Assembly: GCF_004028635.1 (NCBI RefSeq)
Contig: NZ_RQJW01000010.1
Location: 300,322-364,321 of the forward strand
Reading direction: 5' to 3'
Length of the DNA: 64,000 bases
Source: Streptomyces cyaneus
Lineage (GTDB): Bacteria; Actinomycetota; Actinomycetes; Streptomycetales; Streptomycetaceae
The first letter of the stretch is position 1, and each line of letters starts with the position of its first letter. Positions 34,227-42,535 of this stretch are shown one piece after another. The notes under the pieces were generated by a model, which saw only the letters and a list, made by a program, of their open reading frames with translations, was not told the DNA's origin and searched no databases. The position numbers and the translations under genes were made by a program.

Positions 34227-35489
34227 GTGGATCTCCTGAAACGCGTGCGTGCCCTTGATGTGTCCGGCGGACCGGGACCGGCTGCCCGCTGGCAGGTCCT
34301 TCTGCGGGCGTTCGGCATCGTCCTGCTGTTGCTCGCGGCAGGTGTGGACCTGGTGATGGCGGGTTTCGAGGGCAGGCCGCTGTGGCCTCAGCTGGTCGTG
34401 CTGCCGATCGGTCTGGCGGCGGTCCTCTGGCCCGCTCACGTGCGGCCGGCGTGGCTCACCGCGGCCGTGCGCACTGCCGTGCCCGCGGCCCTCTCCGGCA
34501 CGATGACGGCGGTCGCGTTCCTGTCCGGCCGGGAGCTGTGGTACGGCCCGGGCGAAGTCGTGATCCTGCTGTGCCTGCTCCTGATCGCGGTGCGTGACTG
34601 CCCCACGCCATGGGCGGCGGTGTGCGGCGTTCTGGTCGGTGCGGCGGTTCTCGCCCTGCCCTACAGAGCGGTTGCCGGCCACCCCTATGCCACGTCGGTC
34701 AACCCGTTCCAGTTCCTGCTGCCGACGGGTGCAGTCGCCGGACTCGGCGGGTACCTGCGCACCCTGGACCACCGCCGCCGCGTCGCGGTCACCGAGACAC
34801 AGCGGGCCGAACGCCTCGCCATGGCCGCCGATCTGCACGACTTCGTGGCCCACCATGTCACCGGGATCCTGGTGCAGACGCAGCTGGCCCAACTCCTCGC
34901 CACCTCGGAACCCGAGCGTCTGGGCGGCATCCTGAAGGACGTCGAACGCGCCGCCGTGGAGGCCCTCGCCTCCATGCGCCGCACCGTCGGTCTGTTGCGC
35001 GAGGTCCCCGAGTTCGCCGAGGCCGGGACCGACGACCGCGGTCCGAGGGGCGATCTGGCCGCGCTCCCCGAGCTGGTGGAGGGCTTCCGCGGGCCCGTCG
35101 GCCCCGAGACCGCGCTGCGCCGCGATCCCTCAGTCCCCGACGACCTGCCGCAGGAAGTCCAGGCCGCTGCCTACCGGGTCGTCCAGGAGGCCCTCACGAA
35201 CGTACGGCGGCACGCCGCCGACGCCACCGAGGTGACAGTCGGCCTGACCTACGACGGCCGCGTGCTGGAGGTGACGGTACGCGACGACGGCCGCGGCGGC
35301 AGCCGGTTGCCCAAGGCCGCACGCGGCGGCGGCTTCGGCCTGGTCGGCCTCACCGAACGGGTCACAGCGCTCGGCGGCAAGCTGCGTACGGGACCCCGCT
35401 CCGACCGCCGCGGCTGGGAAGTTACGGCGACTCTGCCTGCGGAGAGGAGCCGTCGTGACCGCCTCGGTGCGCTCGGCCCCACGCCGTAG
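34227..35489 (+). CDS. sensor histidine kinase, NarL/DesK-type (HisKA_3)
   Basis: The GTG lies 6 bp after a TAGGGT -10 box. Residues 25-175 hold about five membrane segments (IVLLLLAAGVDLVMAG, LVVLPIGLAAVLW, VVILLCLLLIAV). The dimerization helix carries MAADLHDFVAHHVTGI with phospho-His204, and the ATPase domain has the N box YRVVQEALTNVRRHA and G boxes DDGRGG and GGGFGLVGLTERV. Normally such a gene is followed at once by its response regulator; here an unrelated aldo/keto reductase follows and the nearest NarL regulator is at 39090. Both share the 43-bp-spaced upstream boxes, so they are likely partners. A broken relative is at 25889. Confidence 0.92.
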   Translation: MDLLKRVRALDVSGGPGPAARWQVLLRAFGIVLLLLAAGVDLVMAGFEGRPLWPQLVVLPIGLAAVLWPAHVRPAWLTAAVRTAVPAALSGTMTAVAFLSGRELWYGPGEVVILLCLLLIAVRDCPTPWAAVCGVLVGAAVLALPYRAVAGHPYATSVNPFQFLLPTGAVAGLGGYLRTLDHRRRVAVTETQRAERLAMAADLHDFVAHHVTGILVQTQLAQLLATSEPERLGGILKDVERAAVEALASMRRTVGLLREVPEFAEAGTDDRGPRGDLAALPELVEGFRGPVGPETALRRDPSVPDDLPQEVQAAAYRVVQEALTNVRRHAADATEVTVGLTYDGRVLEVTVRDDGRGGSRLPKAARGGGFGLVGLTERVTALGGKLRTGPRSDRRGWEVTATLPAERSRRDRLGALGPTP

Positions 35490-35800
35490 AGAGCGGGAGC
35501 GCGGCCACCATCGCCCTGGTGGCGACCAGCGGCCACTGCGGGGAGCCGGTTGAGCCGTGCCGGGGGTGAGGCATCGGACATCGAACTCGGAGCCTTCGTA
35601 TCGCCGTTGCACGCGGCGCTCGACGATCGGGTCGGCCTGACGCGGACTCGCCGACGCGGTGCGAGCGAAAGTTTCAGTGATCCTCCGCAGGTGGTGACTG
35701 AATGCCACCGTCTGTACGGTCGTGCAGGCAAGTCGTGGCATTGAGGGGCACGCGCAGAGCGGCCCTTGCTATGGACCGTCAGCAAGGGGCTGAACAGCAC
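35490..35800. other. intergenic stretch without a convincing gene
   Basis: An inverted repeat GCCACC/GGTGGC just after the kinase stop (about 35503-35525) may end its transcript. I see no recognisable protein in the remainder; the purine-rich AAGGGGC before 35801 is a weak ribosome binding site for the reductase. Confidence 0.4.
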
Positions 35801-36772
35801 ATGCGTTTTCGGGAACTCGGCCGCACCGGGCTGACCGTGTCGGAGATCGGGTACGGGGCCTGGGGACTGGGCCAGGGGGCCTGGGTCGGCGCCGACGACG
35901 ACTCCGGCGTCCGTGCCCTGCACCGTGCCCTCGATCTGGGCGTCAACTTCATCGACACCGCCAGGGCGTACGACCGCAGCGAGCGCGTCGTCGGCCGCGC
36001 GCTGAGGGAACTCCCGGGCGGCGGTGACGGTGTGTACGTGGCGACAAAGGTCGGGCCGAAGGTCCCGGTCTCGCTGGCGCCCAGCGGGCTCGACCCCATG
36101 GAGGCGTTCCCTGGCTCGCACCTGCGCGAGAGCCTGGAGACCAGCCTGCGCGAGCTCGGCCGCGACCACGTCGACCTCCTTCAGCTGCACACCTGGGAGG
36201 ACGAGTGGACCGGCCGGGGTGACCTGCTGGAGACGGTGGCCGCCCTCAAGCAGGAGGGGAAGATCAGGTTCTTCGGCATCTCCGTCAAGGACCACCAGCC
36301 CGAGAACGTGCTCACGGTGCTGCGTACCGGCGTGCTGGATGCGGTCCAGGTCATCTACAACGTCTTCGAGCAGGCCCCGTCCGACGCCCTGCTGCCGGCC
36401 TGCGAGGAGTACGGCGTGGGGGTGATCGGGCGGGTCGCACTCGACGAGGGGGCCCTGACGGGCTCGATCCGTACGGGTGTCACCTTCCCCGAGGGCGACT
36501 GGCGCAACTGGTACTTCAGGGACGACCGGACCGCCCAGGTCCAAAAGCGCGTGGACACGCTCCTCGCCGACCTGGGGATCGGCGTCGACGAACTCGCCTC
36601 CACCGCACTGCGGTTCGCGCTCGCCGGGCAGGCGGTCTCCACGGTCATCGTCGGGATGCGGTCATTGGCGAACGTGGAACGCAATGCCGCGGTCACCGAG
36701 GCACCGCCGCTGACCGCAGAGGAACTCGCCCTGCTGACCAAACACCGCTGGCAGAAGAACTTCTACAGCTGA
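35801..36772 (+). CDS. aldo/keto reductase
   Basis: The 323-residue protein starts MRFRELGRTGLTVSEIGYG; an in-frame ATG at 35771 is also possible. The AKR tetrad is complete: Asp52 and Tyr57 in NFIDTARAYDRSE, Lys83 in VATKVG and His130 in LLQLHTWED. The late STVIVGMRSLANVERNA region fits NADPH binding. It reduces a carbonyl or oxidises an alcohol; the substrate is unknown. Its 3' end overlaps the convergent glycosyltransferase gene by 10 bp. Confidence 0.92.
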   Translation: MRFRELGRTGLTVSEIGYGAWGLGQGAWVGADDDSGVRALHRALDLGVNFIDTARAYDRSERVVGRALRELPGGGDGVYVATKVGPKVPVSLAPSGLDPMEAFPGSHLRESLETSLRELGRDHVDLLQLHTWEDEWTGRGDLLETVAALKQEGKIRFFGISVKDHQPENVLTVLRTGVLDAVQVIYNVFEQAPSDALLPACEEYGVGVIGRVALDEGALTGSIRTGVTFPEGDWRNWYFRDDRTAQVQKRVDTLLADLGIGVDELASTALRFALAGQAVSTVIVGMRSLANVERNAAVTEAPPLTAEELALLTKHRWQKNFYS

Positions 36773-38184
36773 TCCGTTCCTCCGCTCTCCTGGCCGGGGC
36801 ACGGGACGTCGTCGCGCGCGTAGACGGTGACGCGGGCGCCGGTGACGTTCTTGGTCGTGCATGCGCGGAAGTACCGTTCCAGGGTGCGGTGTTTGGCCAG
36901 TTCCTGGGCGTTGATGTCCGAGTGCGCGCCCGCCGCGTCGCGGACTGCGACGATGCGTCGGAAGGCCCGCATGCGGTGGGCGATCTCCTGGGCGGGCAGC
37001 TCGGTGCCGGACAGCGTGTCCGAGGACACGGCGTCCCGTGCCAGCGCGAGGTCGGTGAGTACCCGGGTGTCCTGCGGACGTGCCTGGGTCCAGACGCGGT
37101 GGCGGCCCGACAGGTAGAGGAGACCGTCGCCGGGGCCGGCGGACTGACGTACCGCGCGGCCGATGGCGATCACGTCGTCGTGGCGGCTCTGCGGTGTCCG
37201 CAGGTGCATGCTCACCGGCATAAGGGAGGCCAGCACCGCGGCCGCAACCGCCCACGGGGCCCATCCCGTCGGCGGCCGACGGAAGGCGTGATCGATGCCG
37301 GCGCCCAGCAGCAACGCGAAACCGATGGTGCTGTAGAGGACGTACCGGTCGACGAACAGGGGCTTGATGGGCGCGAGCAGGAGAAGGAGAAGGAGCAGAC
37401 CGGGCAGGATCAGGATCGGCAGCGCCAGAGCTGCCAGGCTGATGGGCCCGCGCCCGGTCACGGGGCTTCGCGCGCACCAGACGCCCACCACCGCCATGGC
37501 CAGCAGGCCCAGCAGCTGCACAGGGTGCGGCCAGGCGATCCAGGCGACCTGTCCGGACTGCCCCGCACTGAACACCGCCAGCGGCAGCAGCCCCGCCGCG
37601 GCGCCCCAGGCCGCCACCGTCCACGCCCGCATCACAGGGCGAGGGACCCCGGAGACGAGCAGGGTCACGCCGTGGGCGGCCACGGCCAGGATCGCGAACT
37701 CGTGGAGCAGGCCGGCGAGCAGCATGGCAAGGCCGTAAGCGCACCACCGCCCTCGGGACGGGCGGGCGACGGTGCGGACGAGCAGGTATGTGGACCAGGT
37801 GACCAGAGCGCACACCATGGCGTACGAGCGGCCCTCCTGCGTGTACAGCTGAATCTGAGGGATCAGGGGGAAGACGAGACCGGCCAGCAGTCCGACACGA
37901 GAACCGGCGAGACGATGGCCCACGAGTCCGACGCCGGCTGCGGCCAAGGACATGGCCACCACTGAGGGCAGGCGCAACGTCAGCAGCTCACCGCCGAACA
38001 GTTTGAACAGCCCGTGCATCAGCGTGTAGTAGAGCGCGTGCACGAGGTCCACGTGCTGGACGGTGCGCCAGATGTGCGCCACGCTGCGGTGCGCGAGTTG
38101 GTAGGTGACGGATTCGTCGCCCCACATACTGTTCTTCCGGCGTATCCCCCACAGGCCCAGGGCCAGCGTGACCATCATGGGCAC
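36763..38184 (-). CDS. GT-C membrane glycosyltransferase (GT39/ArnT-like)
   Basis: The 473-residue protein has about ten hydrophobic segments. WGDESVTYQLA in the first external loop carries the Asp-Glu signature of GT-C transferases that use polyprenyl-phosphate sugars, and YTQEGRSYAMVC and FVDRYVLYSTIGFALLLGAG are typical later motifs. It likely transfers a sugar to protein or cell-wall acceptors outside the membrane. The start is unsure (ATG 38184 or GTG 38190) because the same frame stays open upstream without a better start. Confidence 0.8.
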   Translation of the reverse strand: MPMMVTLALGLWGIRRKNSMWGDESVTYQLAHRSVAHIWRTVQHVDLVHALYYTLMHGLFKLFGGELLTLRLPSVVAMSLAAAGVGLVGHRLAGSRVGLLAGLVFPLIPQIQLYTQEGRSYAMVCALVTWSTYLLVRTVARPSRGRWCAYGLAMLLAGLLHEFAILAVAAHGVTLLVSGVPRPVMRAWTVAAWGAAAGLLPLAVFSAGQSGQVAWIAWPHPVQLLGLLAMAVVGVWCARSPVTGRGPISLAALALPILILPGLLLLLLLLAPIKPLFVDRYVLYSTIGFALLLGAGIDHAFRRPPTGWAPWAVAAAVLASLMPVSMHLRTPQSRHDDVIAIGRAVRQSAGPGDGLLYLSGRHRVWTQARPQDTRVLTDLALARDAVSSDTLSGTELPAQEIAHRMRAFRRIVAVRDAAGAHSDINAQELAKHRTLERYFRACTTKNVTGARVTVYARDDVPCPGQESGGTDQL

Positions 38185-38419
38185 GATGACCGCCAGTGCG
38201 GCATGCGGCTCGCGTCGCGGACTCCGGGATCGAACGACGGCAGGCTTGAGAAGAGGGTGCGTTTGTCCCTGTGCGGTGTTGATGGCGAGCTCCGAGGGCT
38301 GCGACCGGACGGCCGACTGGATGTGTGCAGGGAGGCCCGTACATGGCCCCCGCCGTGCTGACTCTCACCGTCGGCGCAGAGGGGCCCTGGGCCTGGCGGT
38401 CCTGGAGATCAGCGCGTCT

Positions 38420-38584
38420 TCAGCCCAGGGCGAAGAAGACCATGGGGCTGTCCGCGCTGCTCCTGAGCGCGGCGGCGAGCGGCGGTGCGACCAGCTCGCG
38501 CTACTTCTCACGGACCCGGCCGAGGCCGTCGGCGCAGGTCCAGTAGAGGCTACGGATGTGGTCGAAGTCGATGTGCTGGTGCAT
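38420..38584 (-). pseudogene. shrunken methyltransferase gene: first and last codons only
   Basis: MHQHIDFDHIRSLYWTCADG leads through VREK and an in-frame TAG to LVAPP, then jumps to SADSPMVFFALG and a stop. The intact gene at 39989 has MHQTIDLDHIIRLYRAYAGD, LLAPP and, at its very end, SRDNPMIFFTLR. About 180 internal codons are deleted. The upstream operator pair is also shared, so promoter and gene were duplicated together and then lost the middle. Confidence 0.88.
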
Positions 38585-38653
38585 GCGCGCGCTCCGTGCT
38601 GGTGGCCGTTGTCGGGGGCGCGCAGAAGGTAGGAAATCGAACTGCGAACGCAC

Positions 38654-38696
38654 ATCACACCCAGGTGCTGACTTCTGGCCTCACACCTGGGTATGA
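38654..38696. promoter_or_regulatory. double ACC-N2-GGT operator upstream of the methyltransferase remnant
   Basis: TCACACCCAGGTGCTGA (from 38654) and TCACACCTGGGTATGA (from 38681) both hold a near-palindromic ACC-N2-GGT core, and together ACCCAGGTG/CACCTGGGT form a larger inverted repeat. The same pair precedes the intact methyltransferase at about the same distance (~70 bp) from the start codon. Confidence 0.55.
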
Positions 38697-38773
38697 CGGT
38701 GCCAGGTTTTGGAACCTCCAGGGCCTCGCTCAGCGCCCATTGACCCGCGGACCGGCGGCCCATCGGCTTCAGG

Positions 38774-38835
38774 TCAGGTGAGGGTCCACTTCTGGGTGGT
38801 GCCGTTGTTGTCGGCGGCGTTGGACGCGGGCGTCG
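38774..38835 (-). pseudogene. C-terminal tail of a ricin-type lectin or glycosidase gene
   Basis: The minus strand ends NAADNNGTTQKWTLT followed by TGA at 38774. QKWTLT after an NGT motif is the usual end of actinobacterial ricin B-type lectin domains. Nothing else of the domain is left. Confidence 0.4.
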
Positions 38836-38882
38836 GTCGGGGACCCACCCGACTCTGCCTGTCAACTCCCTGCCCCTCAATC

Positions 38883-38968
38883 CGCCGTTCGGCCGAGGTC
38901 CCGCGTGTCCGGGCCGGTTGCTCATGGCCGTTCGGCCGAGGTGGTGGTCCCTGCTGAGAGGGGAGAGT
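38883..38968 (+). promoter_or_regulatory. paired boxes 43 bp apart upstream of the NarL regulator
   Basis: CGCCGTTCGGCCGAGGT (38883) and GGCCGTTCGGCCGAGGT (38926) are almost identical and 43 bp apart, as before both S8 peptidases. A GAGAGT -10-like box (38963-38968) follows the second box at the same distance as TAGGGT in the kinase promoter. A hairpin CCGTACCG-CAG-CGGTACGG (38986-39004) lies in the predicted leader. Confidence 0.6.
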
Positions 38969-39089
38969 GGAGCCCGGTCTCAGCCCCGTACCGCAGCGGT
39001 ACGGCGATACCGCCGCAGCCACCACGCCTTCGCCGCCATGTGGCCTGGCGGCACGGGTTCGTCAGGTGACCAGGACAGGAGAGATGGGC

Positions 39090-39770
39090 ATGACTATCCG
39101 CGTGGTCGTCGTGGACGACCAGGACATGGTGCGCTCGGGGTTCGCCGCGCTGCTGTCCGCGCAGAGCGACATCGACGTCGTGGGGGAGGCGCCCAACGGC
39201 CGACTGGGCGTCGAGGTCAGCCGCAGCACGCACCCCGACGTGGTGCTGATGGATGTACGGATGCCGGAGATGGACGGGCTGGAGGCGGCCCGCCGACTGC
39301 TCGATCCGCCGCCCGGTGTGGTGCACCGCCCAAAGGTGCTGATGTTGACGACTTTCGACATCGACGACTACGTCTACGAGGCCCTGCACGCCGGGGCCAG
39401 CGGCTTCCTACTCAAGGACGCCCCAGTCGCCGAACTCATCCAGGCGGTGCGGGTGATCGCCGCAGGTGATGCGCTGCTCGCCCCGTCCATCACCCGTCGC
39501 CTCATCGAGGACGTGGCTCGGCGCCGCCCCGTCCCGCGCCCGAACACCCGCCTGCGGCTCAACGGCCTCACGCCACGGGAGACGGAGGTCCTGCTGCTGG
39601 TCGCGCGGGGCCTGTCGAATGCGGAGATCGCCTCGACGCTGGTGGTGTCGGAACAGACCGTCAAGACCCACATGAGCCGGCTGCTGGCCAAGCTCGGCGC
39701 CCGCGATCGGGCCCAACTCGTCGTCATGGCCTACGAGTCGGGGCTGGTCGCTCCGGGGAGGTCCGGCTGA
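39090..39770 (+). CDS. NarL/LuxR-family response regulator
   Basis: ATG 39090 is 8 nt after GGAG; the ATG at 39084 is too close to it. The 226-residue protein has a receiver (VVVVDDQDMVRSG, phospho-Asp55 in LMDVRMPEMDG, Lys in FLLKDAP) and a C-terminal LuxR helix-turn-helix (LTPRETEVLLLVARGLSNAE, VSEQTVKTHMSRLLAKLG). It most likely pairs with the NarL-type kinase at 34227, the only such kinase here, and shares its upstream boxes. It is followed by the methyltransferase gene with a different operator. Confidence 0.93.
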   Translation: MTIRVVVVDDQDMVRSGFAALLSAQSDIDVVGEAPNGRLGVEVSRSTHPDVVLMDVRMPEMDGLEAARRLLDPPPGVVHRPKVLMLTTFDIDDYVYEALHAGASGFLLKDAPVAELIQAVRVIAAGDALLAPSITRRLIEDVARRRPVPRPNTRLRLNGLTPRETEVLLLVARGLSNAEIASTLVVSEQTVKTHMSRLLAKLGARDRAQLVVMAYESGLVAPGRSG

Positions 39771-39875
39771 GCCACGCCCGGCGCGGCCGACTGCGGTCAT
39801 CACGGACGGGCAAGCCTGGCGCCACCGTCACGATCCGGGCACCGGCACACCCCCGGCCCCCGGGGCTACCTCACG

Positions 39876-39917
39876 TCATACCCAGGTGTGACACCGGAGT
39901 TGGCACCTGGGTGGGAC
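39876..39917. promoter_or_regulatory. double ACC-N2-GGT operator upstream of the methyltransferase
   Basis: TCATACCCAGGTGTGA (39876-39891) is nearly palindromic, and GGCACCTGGGTGGGAC (39902-39917) repeats the core about 25 bp on. A TAGCGT box (39940-39945) is a likely -10. The position upstream of the -35 region suits an activator. Confidence 0.55.
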
Positions 39918-39988
39918 GTGCCGAGTCGTCCCCACGTTCTAGCGTCACCGCGCCTTGATCAACCAGACCGGTTTCGCACGGAGCGCTC

Positions 39989-40687
39989 ATGCACCAGACC
40001 ATCGACCTCGACCACATCATCCGGCTCTACCGCGCCTACGCCGGCGACCTCGACCGGGCCCGCGAGAAGCAGCGGAAACTGCTCGCGCCGCCGACCTCGC
40101 TGAAGGCCCAACTCGACGACATCGAAGCGGAGATCACCTACCTCCTGCTGCGCGAGACCCGACCGGAGACGGTGGTGGAGATCGGCACCTTCCACGGCTG
40201 GTCCACCACCTGGATCCTCCAGGCACTGAGGGACAATGGCACCGGCCACCTGTACTCCTACGACGTCGTGGACCACGTCGTGCGCAACATCCCCGAGCAG
40301 TTGTCCACCGGCCGCTGGACGTTCACCCAGGGGGACGCGCGGGAGAACCTGGAGAAGATCCCGGACACCGCGGACTTCCTCTTCATCGACGCGGCGCACT
40401 CGGCGAGTTTCGCCCGCTGGTACATCCGCGAGTTGTTCCCGCGCATGCGACCGGGCATACCGGTGTGCGTCCACGACGTCTTCCACGGCCGCAGGCCGCT
40501 GCCGTTCACCGAGGGCGCGGTCGTCCTGCGCTGGCTCGCCGACCAGGAGAACACCTGTTTCACCCCCTCCCGGGCCCGCGCACCCGAGATCCACGACCGC
40601 CTCAACGACGTCAAGCGAACCCTCGATCTGGGGCACCCCCTGCGGGACAGCAGGGACAACCCCATGATCTTCTTCACCCTGCGCTGA
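39989..40687 (+). CDS. class I SAM-dependent methyltransferase
   Basis: ATG 39989 follows GGAGCGCTC. The 232-residue protein has the SAM motif VVEIGTFHGWSTTWILQAL, then YSYDVVDH and FLFIDAAHSASFARWY, as in the Methyltransf_24/CmcI-like group, which act on small O- or C-acceptors or sugars. The N-terminal ~40 residues (MHQTIDLDHIIRLYRAYAGD) form a helical cap. A deleted copy lies 1.4 kb upstream in the opposite orientation. The acceptor is unknown. Confidence 0.85.
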   Translation: MHQTIDLDHIIRLYRAYAGDLDRAREKQRKLLAPPTSLKAQLDDIEAEITYLLLRETRPETVVEIGTFHGWSTTWILQALRDNGTGHLYSYDVVDHVVRNIPEQLSTGRWTFTQGDARENLEKIPDTADFLFIDAAHSASFARWYIRELFPRMRPGIPVCVHDVFHGRRPLPFTEGAVVLRWLADQENTCFTPSRARAPEIHDRLNDVKRTLDLGHPLRDSRDNPMIFFTLR

Positions 40688-40975
40688 GGCGTGGGACCGT
40701 CGCCTGCGCATGAGTGAGAGCCGCAGAGCCCAACCGTGACGAAACTGTCATCCGGACTTGGTCGATCACGCCGACGTCGGGTGGAAGAAATCCTCGCCCG
40801 GCTGCGCACGGCCGAAGCCTGAGCCGCCGCACCGACGGAGGGTCCGGCGAGTACTCTGCGGCGGGGCGGGGCGGTGGCGCATCGCTCGACGACAGGCACG
40901 GTCGCCGGCTCCGTCAGGACACGGTCCGGACGGAGCCGACCGCCTGCGAGGAGACGGCCGGCTTCTCGAGCCGCC

Positions 40976-41857
40976 TCAGCCCAGTTCGGCCAGCCGTCGT
41001 ACGGCCGGGGCGGCGAAGGTCTCCATCCACCGCGACGTGGCTCCCAGATGCGGCGAGATGATCACCGTGTCGATGCCGAGCTTGCCGTAGGGCTCGACGT
41101 CACGGCTGAAGGTGTCCAGGTCCTCCTCGGTGGCCGCCGCTCCGGAGTACGTGAGGGTCCGGCGGACGGCGTCGTAGTCCCGGTCCGCCTCTTCGCAGTG
41201 CCCGCGCAGCACGTCCAGCTTGTGCGCCACCTCCTCGGGCGAGGTGGCGAACAGGTTGCAGGCGTCGGCGTACCGGGCGACGAGCCGCAGGGTCTTCTTC
41301 TCACCGCCGCCGCCGATCATGATCTCGGGGTGCGGGCTGCTGACCGGCGGCGGGACGCACAGGGTCTCGGTGAGTTGGTAGTAGCGGCCCTCGAAGGGCC
41401 CGTTGTCGTCCGGGTCCCACATCTGCAGGCAGATCCGCAGGGTCTCCTCCAGCCGCTCGAAGCGCTCCGCGAGCGGCGGGTAGGGCACGCCCAGGCCGTG
41501 GTGCTCACGGTCGTACCAGGCCGCGCCGATGCCCAGGGTGGCCCGGCCGCCGGACAGTACGTCGAGCGTGGTGGCGATCTTGGCGAGAAGCCCGGGGTGA
41601 CGGTACGTCACCCCGGTGACCAGAGCGCCCAGTCGCACGGTGGAGGTGTGGGCGGCCAGGTAGGCCAGGGTCGTGTAGGCCTCCAGCATGGGTGCCTCGG
41701 CGCCGCCGTTGAACTCCATCTGGAAGTAGTGGTCCATGACCGACAGCCGGTTCACACCTGCCGCTTCGGCCGCCTCTCCCGCGGCGGCCAGTTCGGCACG
41801 CAGTGCGCCGCCGCCTTGCGGGTGATCGAACCGGTTGATGTGCACGCCGACGTGCAT
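40976..41857 (-). CDS. LLM-class F420-dependent oxidoreductase
   Basis: ATG 41857 follows CGGAGACGG. The 293-residue TIM barrel shows the luciferase-like pattern: GVNRLSVMDHYFQM, VRLGALVTGVTYRHPGLLA, LDVLSGGRATLGIGAAWYDR and PPPVSSPHPEIMIGGGGEKK. GALVT and GIGAAWY are typical for F420-binding members. It is the last gene of the minus-strand ABC-MarR/MaoC operon. A stub of a close relative lies at 42532-42660. Confidence 0.9.
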   Translation of the reverse strand: MHVGVHINRFDHPQGGGALRAELAAAGEAAEAAGVNRLSVMDHYFQMEFNGGAEAPMLEAYTTLAYLAAHTSTVRLGALVTGVTYRHPGLLAKIATTLDVLSGGRATLGIGAAWYDREHHGLGVPYPPLAERFERLEETLRICLQMWDPDDNGPFEGRYYQLTETLCVPPPVSSPHPEIMIGGGGEKKTLRLVARYADACNLFATSPEEVAHKLDVLRGHCEEADRDYDAVRRTLTYSGAAATEEDLDTFSRDVEPYGKLGIDTVIISPHLGATSRWMETFAAPAVRRLAELG

Positions 41858-42064
41858 GTCCGTCTCCGTTCGTTTCCTTTACGGGCCGTTGTCGACCCAG
41901 CGATGCTTGCGCGACGGTCAGTTACGACGTCGTGCTCCGCGCCGGCCTACGCCCTGTCGTGTCCAAGTGGCCGTGGCCAACGCCGCCCACTTGATCGACG
42001 GCGGGCCGATGAGTACGGCGCAGGGGCGGCCGGTCCGTCCCGGTCACCGGGGCATACCGGACCA

Positions 42065-42535
42065 TCACGCCGCCCCGCCTTCACTCCCGCCCGTCGGCCG
42101 GTGCTCCCAGAGCGTCTCTCCCCGGACCTCCATGACGATGGTGCCGGAGCCGTTGGTGAGGGTGCCCTGGCTGCGGACGGCGGCGGTGCCGTCGTCGCGG
42201 GGCCGGACCTCCACGATCTCCAGCGTGCCGTGCAGGACGTCCCCGGGCCGGACCGGCGCCCGCATGCGCAGGGATTCGATCTCCCGGCCGGCGATGAGGG
42301 CGGCGCGCGAGAACACCGCGTCCACCAGGAGGCGCTGCAGGACCGCCGCGGTGTGGAAACCGCTGGCGATGAGGCCCCCGAAGCGGCTCGTGGCAGCCGC
42401 TTCCTCGTCTGTGTGGAGAGGCAGCGGGTCGAAGCGGCGGCCGAAGTCGAGGATCTCCTCCTTGGAGACCTTGGCGTTGCCCAGGTCGAACACGGCCCCG
42501 GGTCGGAGATCCTCGGCGTACAGCACGGCGCTCAC
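42065..42535 (-). CDS. MaoC-like hydratase (hot-dog fold)
   Basis: GTG 42535 gives 156 residues. ILDFGRRFDPLPLHTDEEAA with FGGLIASGFHTAAVL contains the hydratase-2 pattern Asp-x4-His (DPLPLH) and the SGF/H loop. It should hydrate enoyl-CoA or a similar double bond. Its start overlaps the stop of the LLM stub by 4 bp (GTGA), so it is translationally coupled, and the LLM oxidoreductase follows 207 bp downstream. Together they suggest breakdown of an imported organic acid. Confidence 0.88.
   Translation of the reverse strand: MSAVLYAEDLRPGAVFDLGNAKVSKEEILDFGRRFDPLPLHTDEEAAATSRFGGLIASGFHTAAVLQRLLVDAVFSRAALIAGREIESLRMRAPVRPGDVLHGTLEIVEVRPRDDGTAAVRSQGTLTNGSGTIVMEVRGETLWEHRPTGGSEGGAA

Noticed and set aside
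35550..35744. 64-codon frame between kinase and aldo/keto reductase
   Set aside because: No ribosome binding site, no recognisable domain; treated as noncoding.
40736..40821. 28-codon frame (VTKLSSGLGRSRRRRVEEIL) between methyltransferase and LLM oxidoreductase
   Set aside because: Too short and basic to judge; no ribosome binding site and no family recognised.
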